Assembly: GCA_024500155.1 (NCBI GenBank)
Contig: CM044874.1
Location: 72,215,795-72,279,794 of the forward strand
Source: Chenopodium formosanum
Taxonomy: Eukaryota > Streptophyta > Magnoliopsida > Caryophyllales > Amaranthaceae
Direction of reading: 5' to 3'
Length of the DNA: 64,000 nucleotides
In this document: piece by piece, positions 11,020 through 21,215 of the stretch
Layout: each line of letters opens with the position of its first letter
How positions within the stretch are numbered: position 1 is the stretch's first letter
Translations under genes and position numbers: made by a program
The notes under the pieces: model-generated
The model's database searches: none
Told to the model about the DNA's origin: nothing
Seen by the model: the letters and a program-made list of their open reading frames with translations, nothing else

Positions 11020-12690
11020 CTCAACCGTTGCACTAAAATAAGATCATTTAAATCGGTTTTGATAATAAATACGCATAAACCCTAGTTTCTGTTATTAAGC
11101 GTGCGTAAACCAAACCGTAATGAAACCTTGATTCAATGAATCTCAATGTATCACTAACATGAGATAAATTCGGTCTTTATTGATTATTGATAATAAATAT
11201 GCGTAGACCCTAAACCACATTACTAACTAAACTGTAGGCCTAAAATGATCATATCAATTCGATCAGTTTGATAATAAACAGGCGTAAACCCTAAACGACA
11301 CTGTTAACCACCCCGAGAGACTAACTAAACCAAGCTACTAACAAAACCAACCGATAGTACTATTAAACATGAACCCTACACCAAGCTACTAACTACACAA
11401 CCACCCGAGAGTAGTATTAAACCTTGATCAATTTATCTCTTAAATGAGATCAATTATTTGATGGGTTTTGATAATAAATGTGCGTAAACCCTAAACAACA
11501 CTAAACCAAGCTACTAACAAAACCAACCGATAGTACTATTTAACATGAACCCTACACCAAGCTACTAATAACTCACCTCTTATTGTCTTATTTATAATAA
11601 TTAAGCATGAACCCTACACCAAGCTACTAACTAAACCAACACGGGGAGTACTATTAAACCTTGATCAATTTAGGTGAAAAATTTGATCGGTTTTGATAAT
11701 AAATATGCGTAAAAAACCCTGAACTACACTACTAACTAAACCGAGAATAGAATGGAACCTAAACCCTAATGAATCTAAATGTAGCCCTAAAATGAGATCA
11801 ATTTGATCGGTTTTGATAATAAATATGCGTAAAAAACCCTGAACTACACTACTAACTAAACCGAGAATATAATGGAACCTAAACCCTTAATGAATCTAAA
11901 TGTAGCCCTAAAATTAGATCAATTTGATTGGTTTTGATAATAAATATGCGTAAAAAACCCTAAACCACACTACTAACTACAACGAGAATATAATGAAACC
12001 TCAACCCTAAATGTATCACAATGTATCCCGAAAATGAGATCGATTCGATTGGTTTTGATAATGAGTAGGCGAAAACCATAACCACACTATAAACTAAACC
12101 GAGAATAGAATGAAACCTAAACCCTAAATGTATCTCAATGTAGCCCTAAAATGCGATCATATATTTTAATTAAGCATTAAGCATGAACCCTACACAAGCT
12201 ACTAACTAAACCAATCGAGAGTTCTATTAAACCTTGATTCAATTTAGCAATTAAATGAGATCATATATTTTATCGGTTTTGACAATACATATGGGCAAAC
12301 CCTAAATGACTCTATTAACTAAACCGAGAATATAATGAAACCTGGATTCAATGTATCTCATCATAGCCCTAAAATGAATGTCAAAGTAACCCAAAACGAC
12401 ATTAATAACTACACCGAGACCATAATGATACTTTGATCCAATGAATGTCAAAGTAGCATGGACCCTTTACCAAGCGACTAACTAAACCGAGACCATAATG
12501 ACACCTTGATTCAATGTATATTATTGCGACACTAACCGAAATCAATTCAATCAATCAACCAACCAGCTAATGATAAAAATAAAGTGTCAACCCTATACGA
12601 AGAAAATTTCTACACATAGAATGTAATGAAACCTTGATCAAATTATCTCAATGTAGCACTAAACTGAGATATACATCAAATTCTTATTAT
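11020..12690. repeat. Degenerate ~120 bp satellite with telomere-like motifs
   Basis: A unit containing GGTTTTGATAATAAATATG, CGTAAACCCTAAAC, ACTAACTAAACCGAGA, AATGAAACCT and ATGTAGCCCTAAAATGAGAT recurs through the region. The clearest copies start GAT(C/T)GGTTTTGATAAT near 11684, 11804, 11925 and 12047, giving a spacing of 120-121 bp. Copies on either side are rearranged, with deletions and inserted CAAGCTACTAACTA stretches. CCCTAAA heptamers recur but are never in pure tandem, so this is not a true telomere repeat. The array fills the space between two divergent genes of the same family. Confidence 0.75.
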
Positions 12691-13566
12691 TTTAATTTTA
12701 TCTAAATATATAACTAATTTTTTAAAGATAAGCGAAAGTAGTATAGTTTTTTTGTTTATAAACGTTTACAATTTTTTTACCTTAGAAAAAGTTTTTTTTA
12801 TAAGTCGACATTTTTTTTTTAAAGGAAATTAAAATCCAACTTCACTGTTGCAAAAAAATTAGTCCAAATACTAAATTAAACTCCAACATCAAATCGCCTA
12901 TAAATACATATTGTAGCTTAAAAATTAACTGAATACTCTATCAATAATCTAGCCGTTACAAATTTAAAAAAGCAAATATTCAATGTTGCCATGGCATGCA
13001 TTGGACCGTAATTACCATGTTATTATTTTAATATGTACTGCTCTTGGAACTTGTAACACACGCAATTAGCTTTATCCCACACCCAATCTCTACAGTTGTA
13101 TATTACAATTTACAATATGCATGCTAAGATTATACAAGTATGTGTTTGGGAGATGAATTCTTGCGAAACAAGTTAAAAAATAAAATATAGTAAAAAATAA
13201 AATAATATCTGCGAAACAAGTTAGTAACAAGTTAAAAAAAACATGTGAAACTAATTACTTTTGTTTATGACATATATTTAAATGACATATATTTAACGGA
13301 AAATATTTAATTACATACTCGCAGTACATATTTCATAGTTCATTTGTTAGAGTTCATAATTATTTAAATAATCGCGTTTAAAATAAAATTAATATCATAA
13401 AAATGAAAAATAAAAGGAGGCTGTGAAAGGTAAAATTACTAAAATAATTACTTTTGTTTATGTTTATGACACAGATAATAATATTTTATAGTACATTAGT
13501 CAAGAAAGTGTTCTTATTCAATTGGGTTATTTTTTTATCCCAAATACATTCAATTTTTTATATTCC
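12691..13566. other. AT-rich spacer upstream of half-EEP member 3
   Basis: No gene seen. Short internal repeats such as GCGAAACAAGTTA and TTACTTTTGTTTATGACA occur. Confidence 0.5.
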
Positions 13567-13575
13567 TATAAATAG
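13567..13575 (+). promoter_or_regulatory. TATA box of half-EEP member 3
   Basis: TATAAATAG, 102 bases before the ATG at 13669, identical to the box of member 2. Confidence 0.6.
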
Positions 13576-13668
13576 GATGTTTACTTTCTACATTTAGCAC
13601 ACACACAAACAATATTGTAGTTCCACATTTCTAATACTTCCCTTTTTAATCAAATATAACTAAAAAAA

Positions 13669-14730
13669 ATGGCCACCCTTGCTAGAAGGGTCGATGGTAG
13701 TCCCCTCCTTATGTTTTTTAGTCCACCCTCCGGACTAGTATCTGAAATTGACATATCTATGTATGAGTATATGTACGAAGATAATGAGGATGCTCAAAAT
13801 GTCATTTCTTTGTCACTTGAAAGTGTTGGCAATTTAATAGTAGACCCGTCTACTGTTAATTTATTTCATCACAATTTGAAAATGCGTACGTTAGATGGAA
13901 ACATGATTAGTAAACCAGCCCACCTACCAAATATTAACGACACTTATCCTTTACGACTCGAATTTACTGAGTTCGTACGTTGGTGTTTGGGGTCTTATCC
14001 TCACAAATTTAGCCTAGCCAACTTTAATTCTCTTAACCCTGCAATGTTTTTGCTTGATCCAAAACCAGTCTTGAACTTTTGTGCAGCTCCGTATCAACTT
14101 GATATGTGGCCTTTACGTATCTGTATGGCAACATATAGTGATGCATTCCAACTTATTGATTCCCCAAGCTACCCAAATGTAATCAATATTAGCATATATT
14201 ATGGTACTCAGTCTAAAATAATCCATCCTTACCACAAAGTTAATTTGGATTCTTTTTTTATCCACTCCGCAATGTGTGACCTTATTCCAATGCCATTTAA
14301 TACGAAGATTGTTTGTTGGAATGTTCGTGGTATGGCACAACCATCTCTTTTATTAAATTTCAATACACTATACGAAATGCACAAGCCTAGTGTGGTTGTA
14401 CTATCGGAAACGAGACAATCTCTGACAAACATCAAATTGTTAATTTCTGAGCTACCAGGAAATTATGCATTTGAATTTTACCCCGGCATAGGTCTATGTG
14501 GAGGTGTTGTGGTGTTGTGGTTGATTGACCTCATTAAAATGGAGAAGAAGCACTTTAATTCTCCATTTATAAAAGCAGATTTATATTTTCAGGTAAATCA
14601 TTTCGTGATAGTTTTTTTTTTTTATATATACTTTTATGCATTTACATCTAAACCACAGGTAATAATGTGTTTTCCTTGATGAATGTTATAGGGTCAAAGG
14701 GACACGTCGAAGAGAAGGAAGCTATTTTAA
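13669..14730 (+). CDS. Half-EEP family member 3, intact 320 aa
   Basis: Exon 1 (13669-14592) starts MATLARRVDGSPLLMFFS and ends at donor TTTTCAG|GTAAAT. Exon 2 (14692-14730), after TGTTATAG, adds GQRDTSKRRKLF and a stop, a basic tail that could act as a nuclear signal. Residues 1-200 form the family's unknown domain (PAHLPN near residue 85, DPKPV near 130). Residues 210-295 match the start of an EEP/LINE endonuclease domain: IVCWNVRGMAQPS, then VVVLSETRQS with the expected metal-binding Glu, then GLCGGVVVLW. The domain stops there, before the catalytic Asp/Asn and SDH motifs. The simplest reading is a captured LINE endonuclease fragment now fixed in a small family, perhaps kept for a non-catalytic role. 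Another acceptor (CCACAG at 14658) would change the tail. Confidence 0.65.
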
Positions 14731-15125
14731 CCAACATCACTCTTGCGTCACGCAATAACGACTAGGCACTATAGCTCTGGAGGAGTGGCGTTTAATTTTC
14801 CTAATTTAATATTGTCGGTTTTTTTCATTATAATTAATTTAATATTTAATTACGATTAAACGTCCTAAGTCAATGTTTTAATTTTTCATTATAATGAATT
14901 TAATTTTAACAGGTCACCATGCCAATTTTTGTCGTTTACATTGTTAGAAAATAAAATAATTAAGCATTATAAAATATATTTATTACAAGGACATGAAATC
15001 ATGCATGTTACATCTTCCTTAATTAATTGTTTGAAGTACATGGGATGACGGGATAAGACAAATATTAATGCATAATCTATTAAAGCTTACATTGTTACAA
15101 TTAAAATTTATTTCATAACAAAATA
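14731..15125. other. AT-rich spacer between convergent genes
   Basis: Nothing recognisable; this holds the 3' flanks of two convergent genes. Confidence 0.5.
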
Positions 15126-15622
15126 TTAGATATTCTCAAACCAGATAGCAAATACAATACTCCACGACATGAGTAACGCCACTAGAATATAGTTGCAGCG
15201 TCGCAAATTCGTATTTTTAAAAGTTAAAACTTGTATCTCACTTGAAAGTTCGAGTACTTGTATGGACAACGTATTATTTTTTATTTTAGTTTTCTCCAAT
15301 TTATCTTGTGTCCTTTGTAGAACGCCCACCCCTCCCGGTGAGGTAACAGAGTTGTCATCTTCCCATGCAAAAAATGAACAAGCCACACTCGCATCCTACA
15401 ATGTTGAAAGAAATTGGTAATACATATCAGACAAGCTGTGAAATAAAAACGAAAGTATTATAATAAATGACTTTTATTATTATTACGAAATACCTGCCAA
15501 TAAGGACACCCACTGAACTTCCTACCAGCATGTACTCCATTCCTTGTTACTGATATTCTTGCGGGTATACCATGGTAGCAATATAGTTGCTTGGTTGATG
15601 ATGACCTTGAGGTCGTACTCAT
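15126..15622 (-). CDS. GRF-type zinc-finger protein with coiled coil and C-terminal membrane segment
   Basis: Two exons in phase 0: 15622-15494 (43 codons, donor CAG|GTATTT) and 15395-15126 (after TTGTAG), for 132 aa. The start MSTTSRSSSTKQ precedes a GRF zinc finger split by the intron: LYCYHGIPARISVTRNG, then HAGRKFSGCPYWQ, then DASVACSFFAWEDD. The Cys/His ligands, the GRxF core and the closing FxW..D are the signature of the family, which binds single-stranded nucleic acid in other proteins. A coiled coil follows (TQDKLEKTKIKNNTL), then a hydrophobic C-terminal segment (NYILVALLMSWSIVFAIW) that should anchor it in a membrane. This GRF, coiled-coil, TM layout is common among small plant GRF proteins of unknown role. 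The start could be earlier, since an open frame extends to 15700, but this ATG matches family N-termini. Confidence 0.75.
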
Positions 15623-15700
15623 AATTTCGTGAATATGATATTTAGCAGTGACAAGCTTCGATGACTTGTAATTTATCATGAAGATCCAACTACATGACAA

Positions 15701-16234
15701 ACAATAGCGTAGCCTACAAGCCAGATGTCACCATTTTTCAATGTAGTATGGTCCAATAGGATAACGCTCTTGTTATATTTTATTTTAAAACCAAAGCATA
15801 TGTACGGATGAAATTATTATAGATGAATTACGTGATTTCATAAACTTATTCGACTCATACTAGTAGTCTTATAGAGAGTTATACATTAAGTTATTAAATT
15901 AAAGTAGTATTCACTAGTTATTTTTTTGAAATTTATATTCCTTGCAAAATTATAAATAAGATTTGAAAAATTATAAATCGTTAACTTTGTCAAGTTTTAA
16001 GATATTGCCAGAATAATATCAATATGAAGCGTGCCCTAAAAAAAAATATCAATATGAAGAATAAGATTTGGAAAATTTTAATAAATCAGCTTAGTGAAAA
16101 AACCAATGCATAGGAAAGCAAAATCCAACATTAATCTTGTTGGACCTAAATAACCACCAATGAGAATTGAGGAAGTTGTTGATGCATGAAGTACTCCTCA
16201 CGCTTCAATTATGGACCGTCGATTAATTTATTTC

Positions 16235-16277
<43 letters not shown>

Positions 16278-17340
16278 TTGGAAATCAAATCAAGCTTATA
16301 AATGTGTCAGTCAAGCTTAAATGTGTGAGTATAATATTGTATTAGTAAAGCATCAAACACGAGAAATATCAATCAATTCTAATCTAGAAGCATATCTAAT
16401 GGTCATTTTTTTTTACAGTAAATCTGTTTCCATTTTTTTTTTTTTTGTACTATAGTATAAGCTATATTCATTATATCTTATTTGGAAAAAGTGACAATTT
16501 TTTAATAATATCACTATAGTATAAGCTCTATTCATAATGTATTATTTGGAAAAAGTGACAATTTTATAATAATGTCACTATAGTATAAGTTATTTTCACT
16601 ATATCTTATTTGGAAAAAGTGACAATTTTATAATAATGTCTGTTTCAGTTCAATGTCTAAATCAAGTATAATAAAGAACTAAATGCATTGTATACTAAAT
16701 GTTTTTTATTTTAATCTCAATTTTATAATGATGATTACGCATTTATTGATTTTTTTTTTCAAGTGTGATTGCGCATTTTAAATTGCAGGTTAAAATGTAA
16801 TAAGGGTGCGACCCATAATTAACGGTGAGTAATTTGAAATTAATGTAATAAGGGTGCGACCCATATTGATTAAAAAATTAATATATACAAATTGGAAATA
16901 ATAATCAGAGGATAAATCTGAAAAAGTAAAAAAGCTTGAGTAGTCTTTTCATGCCATGCAAATTGCCCTTTTAGTCTACATGCAATAAATACTCTTTGAC
17001 AGGTAGGTGGGTATTAACTTGTTGAGCAATGCAACATGTAGTGTCTTATGCTTGATTTTTGGATGTTTATATGTGAATGTGTGAAACTGTATTAAGACAG
17101 TTAAAGAAAAAAAAGTATTAGCAAAAAAGAAAAACAAATAATAATAATATCCCAAATATTGTCACGATTAATGCAGTAAATTATTTTTTTGCATTTTCGG
17201 CTTCAACCTACGTCATTAGAAAAAAGTTTTACATCAAAGGTAACAAGGTTAAACTCATAATCTTATTACTAGTATATAATTACATATGTAATTGTAATAA
17301 TGCTAATATTTTTGTTGTTATTTATCAGAAAAAGGACGAT
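15701..17340. other. AT-rich spacer with poly(T) and a 64 bp triplication
   Basis: No gene seen. It contains a T run near 16229-16276 and three tandem copies of a 64 bp unit beginning CTATAGTATAAG (16450, 16514, 16578, ending near 16640). It also contains a short duplicated phrase, TAATAAGGGTGCGACCCATA, near 16798 and 16844. Confidence 0.7.
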
Positions 17341-18255
17341 ATGGTTACTTCTAAGATGGCAAATAAAGGGAGGTCACATGTGCACAAGAAAACAATTCGA
17401 CAACGGAGAGAGGAAGTCACCATGGCGCAATTGGACGACTTATTGAATTAAATGGATGATAAAGGTCAACATGACGTTAAACGACTAATTGGTACTCATT
17501 ATGTCCTTGAACGTCAAAAAATGATGTTACGAGGACACCAACTTAGTACTATAACCCACCTTGGGTTCGAGGCCGTTAGAGGTATTACTTGTCACCCGAA
17601 ATATCCGTTCTTAACACCAATTTCACTCGGAAAGGCTAAACACTTTAGGAAAGAAGCGTATTGTTATATTTTTTACCTCTTAAATGAGTGCAACATGTAC
17701 TTTAGCTTTAACCTAGCTCATCTACGACGCACTTTGCTAAATTGCATTATGTTTCCTCACTTTTATCGTTTCCTAATAAGAGTCTTTGAGTTCTTTATGT
17801 CATTAGAGAGTTGGCTACACATGGTTCAAGAAAGATTAGACGCACATTATTATGATCGTACTGTTTGGGGTTTACTAGTGTTGGGAAGAAAATTCTTTGA
17901 CCCGAAAAAAGACCTTGATAAACCTATATTAACTATGGAGTGGATAGGGTTCTCCCATGATGATTTTTCTAAGACCTATCGCCAAATTAATTTTGGGTAT
18001 GATGCAAAGTATGTTCAATTTAAGGCGTTGATGTTTGAGAAAAACGGTTATGACCCTACTGCCTATATGTCTCTTTGTATTGCGAACCCATTCCAAATGA
18101 GTGACTACCCAGAGGAGTACAAAATAGTTATGGATTTTGCTAGGGAAGTTTGGGAAAGGAATTACTATTTTGACACGTATGAGGAGCCAACTTCCGCCGA
18201 AGAATGGAATCAAGAAGATGAGGAATATGAGACTAATTCTTCTGATGTTGAATAA
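17341..18255 (+). CDS. Unknown acidic-tailed protein, with an in-frame stop before a second ATG
   Basis: I do not recognise this family. The frame opens at ATG 17341 (MVTSKMANKGRSHVHKKT, a basic start) and meets TAA at 17449-17451 after 36 codons. ATG 17452 follows at once in the same frame and runs 267 codons to 18255. The downstream product has hydrophobic/aromatic stretches (HFRKEAYCYIFYLL, FYRFLIRVFEFFM) and patterns such as WGLLVLGRKFFDP and LTMEWIGFSHDDFS, then an acidic tail (EEWNQEDEEYETNSSD). Either the stop is a recent nonsense change in a 303-codon gene, or translation starts or restarts at 17452. An acceptor-like TATCAG just before 17331 suggests an upstream untranslated exon. No paralogue is visible in the window. 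Confidence 0.5.
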
Positions 18256-18978
18256 GAGCATATGTATGTCACCCGAAGATAAAAGCAATTATGATGATGC
18301 ACCAATTGAGGTGATACCAACGACTATAGCGATGCGGCACCAACACATCACCTTCTTCATGAATTATAACTAGGATTTTGTTGTTCTAATAATGTAATAA
18401 AAACATTTAGTTGCGCATGTTTTCGATAGTTTTCTATATTATGTGTGTCACTAGGGTAGCCGAGGTCTTATATGTGTAAGGAAAAAATTAAGTTGCGCAT
18501 GTATCATCCCTTTATTCTCCAATGCTCTTGTATTATCCCTTTATTAGTTGAAGTTGCAATATTAAAAGTCGTTCCTATTTATTTAGTTATGCTTGATATT
18601 TTTAAAATAATCTAACTATTGCATTTAAATAAATGAGCTTTACATTAAACTATTGCATTTAAATAAATGAGCTTCGCTTTATTATCTTGATAAATGTAAA
18701 TAAAAACTTGCAACATGTATCATAGCCCGAAATAAATTAGTTATACCCATTTTATACAATGTAAATAAAATTACGTTATACAGTGGGTTGAATTAAAAAG
18801 CTTTAATTATGTTGTCATATAATTCGTGTTTTTTTTTTAAAAAAAAAAATTGATCAGCAGAATTATTACAGTCATAACTGAAAGTATGATAGTTTTACCC
18901 ATTTTGCGCATCAATTGTAAATTAAATTAAGTAATACAATAGCTTGAATTAAAAAGTTGTTATTATTTAGCTTGAATT

Positions 18979-19017
<39 letters not shown>

Positions 19018-19444
19018 GTAATAGGTAGAAATATTATAATCAATCCGTAAATTGGAAATTAATTAATCATCAAAACCAAAACCTTTTCATTACAAATGAG
19101 CTAGATCAAATGTTTCTAAATATCATCTTAAAGGCATCAAACTTTTCTACAACCAATTTTGGTACGATTATTAAGAAAACAACACTAAGCACAACTTTTA
19201 AAGAGATAAAATGTCGAATAATAAATTACATGAAATGGTTAACATTGCTCCTCGTTTTACTGATTTTTAATTGAACTTAATTTACAGATTTTTAATTATA
19301 ATATTAGCTACAGTTTATAGGCGCAACATATAATAATATTATTTTTAGTCTTTGACTTTCTATACAAGAAAACTACTGAGAAATAAAATGTGTTACAGCT
19401 ACAATCAATTAAAGAAAGAGGCTTATCAAGTACACCACAACGAC
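18256..19444. other. AT-rich spacer
   Basis: No gene seen. It contains a ~38 bp duplication (ATTGCATTTAAATAAATGAG at 18617 and 18655) and a T run near 18980-19014. Confidence 0.6.
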
Positions 19445-19451
19445 TATAAAA
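19445..19451 (+). promoter_or_regulatory. TATA box of the double ubiquitin-like gene
   Basis: TATAAAA in context CGACTATAAAAGGTGG, 81 bases before the first ATG (19526). Confidence 0.6.
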
Positions 19452-19525
19452 GGTGGTGCAAACCTTGTGCAAAATCACAAAACACCTTTCATTTTCTCTA
19501 TAATATCCAGAAAAATTTCTTAAGC

Positions 19526-21215
19526 ATGTCTTCTTTTTCTCTCTCTCCTATGAGCAATGAGGGTTCATCTTCTGGTGGTTCACCTAGTGGTGCTACCACC
19601 AAGCACCCCGCTCGCCGTTTGAAACACCTGAAAACTAATAAAAGGGTGTTTGAAGCAGCTGCTAATGCTGGAAAGACGTTGAGAGGTCAACGTGCTTCCC
19701 GACTTAGCGCTATGTCCAGCTGGAACATTGTCTTTCCTGCCCCTGTATAAGGAGACATGTCTCCACCACCGGCTGGTTCTGTGGTGGCGGCGGATGTTAT
19801 GGCGGTTCCCGAAGCGACTGCACCCGTTCTTTCTCTGAATGAACATCACCCCAGGGAGTCGTCATTGGTGTTGGCTCTCGAAAGTGCTAAGGAAAAGGCA
19901 CCTTTCGTTAACCTTGATGCGGCGGAGCCACCTTCACAAGCTATTTTTCCGACTATAACTGTGGTAGTTCGGAGCACCAATGAGGATGACCCCGGTGTTT
20001 TGTACACTATGCGCACCAATGAGACCTTCCAGAGAATCTACTACGACTACGCTGCTAAGGTCGACCGCCTTCCCGATGAGATCACTATCCGTAAGAGCAA
20101 CATCATCATTGGTGTGAACCAAACTCCTATCCACGTGGGTGTAGGAAATAGAGATATTCTCATCGCTCGTGGACACGTAAGCCCTAAATTTATTTTTTCC
20201 CTTTATATTTTCACGCTTAATTAGTCGAAAAATAAACTTTTCAAACTAACATTTGTTATTTTATGCTTCAATTCGGTATTATACTGCTTCTAATTAATAA
20301 TTGTGATGTGTTTGATTGTTAAATAGTCGAAAAATAAAATATTCTAACTAACATTTGTTATTTTATGCTTCAAGTTGATATTATAATGCTTGTAATTAAT
20401 AATTGTGATGTTAAATTCTTTGATTGTTAAATAGTCGAAAATTAAAATTTTCTAACTAACATTTGTTATTTTATGCTTCAATTCGGTATTATATAATAAT
20501 TGTGATGTTAAATTCTTTGATTGATAAATAGTCGAAAAATAAAATTTTGTAACTAACATTTGTTATTTTATGGTTCAATTCGATATTATACTGCTTCTAA
20601 TTAATAATTGTGATGTTAAATTCTTTGATTGTTAAATAGTCGAAAAATAAAATTTTCTAACTAACATTTGTTATTTCACGCTTAAATTGTGATCGTAACA
20701 TGTATTAGTTTCTTAAGTCAAAGATTATATTTTGTGAATGATATATGATGATTTTGATCTGATGTGATTGGATGTGATCTGGAAGTGGATTTTTGCTCAG
20801 TAATTGGATTAATAAAACGTATTAGTGCCCTTTGTGCTCAAAAATTGGATTTATTCTTTTGGATCTCAATGTTGAACGACTTAATCAATTGTTCTGATTA
20901 ATAATTTTAACATCAAATCAATTTGTTAAGACTTTGTAATGTACAATTTATTGGCAGAATGCTGAATGGAACATGGATGTGAGGATGAAGAAATTTTGGG
21001 TGCGTGAGCTAAGGACCCACCCATTGAGGATTGAAGTTTTAGGGAATAAGACCACTCACTTGAAGAAGCTTTACAGGATTTGGGCTAGCGAGGTTGGTGT
21101 GCCGATGAGAGAAGTTCTGATTATGCATGACAACAAAATGTTGACTCCCCTCAACACTATCGGGGGTGCTAATATTAAGAACGGTGATGATGTGTTTTGC
21201 TTCACCGACCGTTAA
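19526..21215 (+). CDS. Protein with two tandem ubiquitin/SUMO-like domains
   Basis: Two exons in phase 0: 19526-20176 (donor CAC|GTAAGC) and 20958-21215 (after TTGGCAG). From the first ATG the reading is MSSFSLSPMSNEG with a basic stretch KHPARRLKHLKTNKR, then an in-frame TAA at 19748-19750 after 74 codons. ATG 19757, six bases later in the same frame, gives a 225-aa protein. Residues ~70-140 (TITVVVRSTNEDDPG, YTMRTNETFQRIYYDYA) and ~160-225 (LRIEVLGNKTTHLKKLY, NIKNGDDVFCF) each have the beta-grasp pattern of SUMO-like domains: V-rich first strand, T..(F/L)..(L/I)Y helix, terminal (N)GD strand. The intron falls exactly between them. No C-terminal GG is present, so conjugation is unlikely. Paired SUMO-like domains recall the Rad60/NIP45 group, but detailed homology is unproven. 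Confidence 0.6.
20222..20690. repeat. Five ~105 bp tandem repeats inside the intron
   Basis: Copies begin TAGTCGAAAAATAAA at 20222, 20324, 20432, 20529 and 20638 (spacings 102, 108, 97, 109). They share ACTAACATTTGTTATTTTA and AATTAATAATTGTGATG. They lie within the intron between the two ubiquitin-like exons. Confidence 0.85.

Noticed and set aside
11020..12690. Interstitial telomere array
   Set aside because: CCCTAAA motifs occur once or twice per ~120 bp unit and are never tandem.
20222..20690. CRISPR-like repeat/spacer structure
   Set aside because: The units are contiguous ~105 bp tandem repeats in a plant intron, with no unique spacers.
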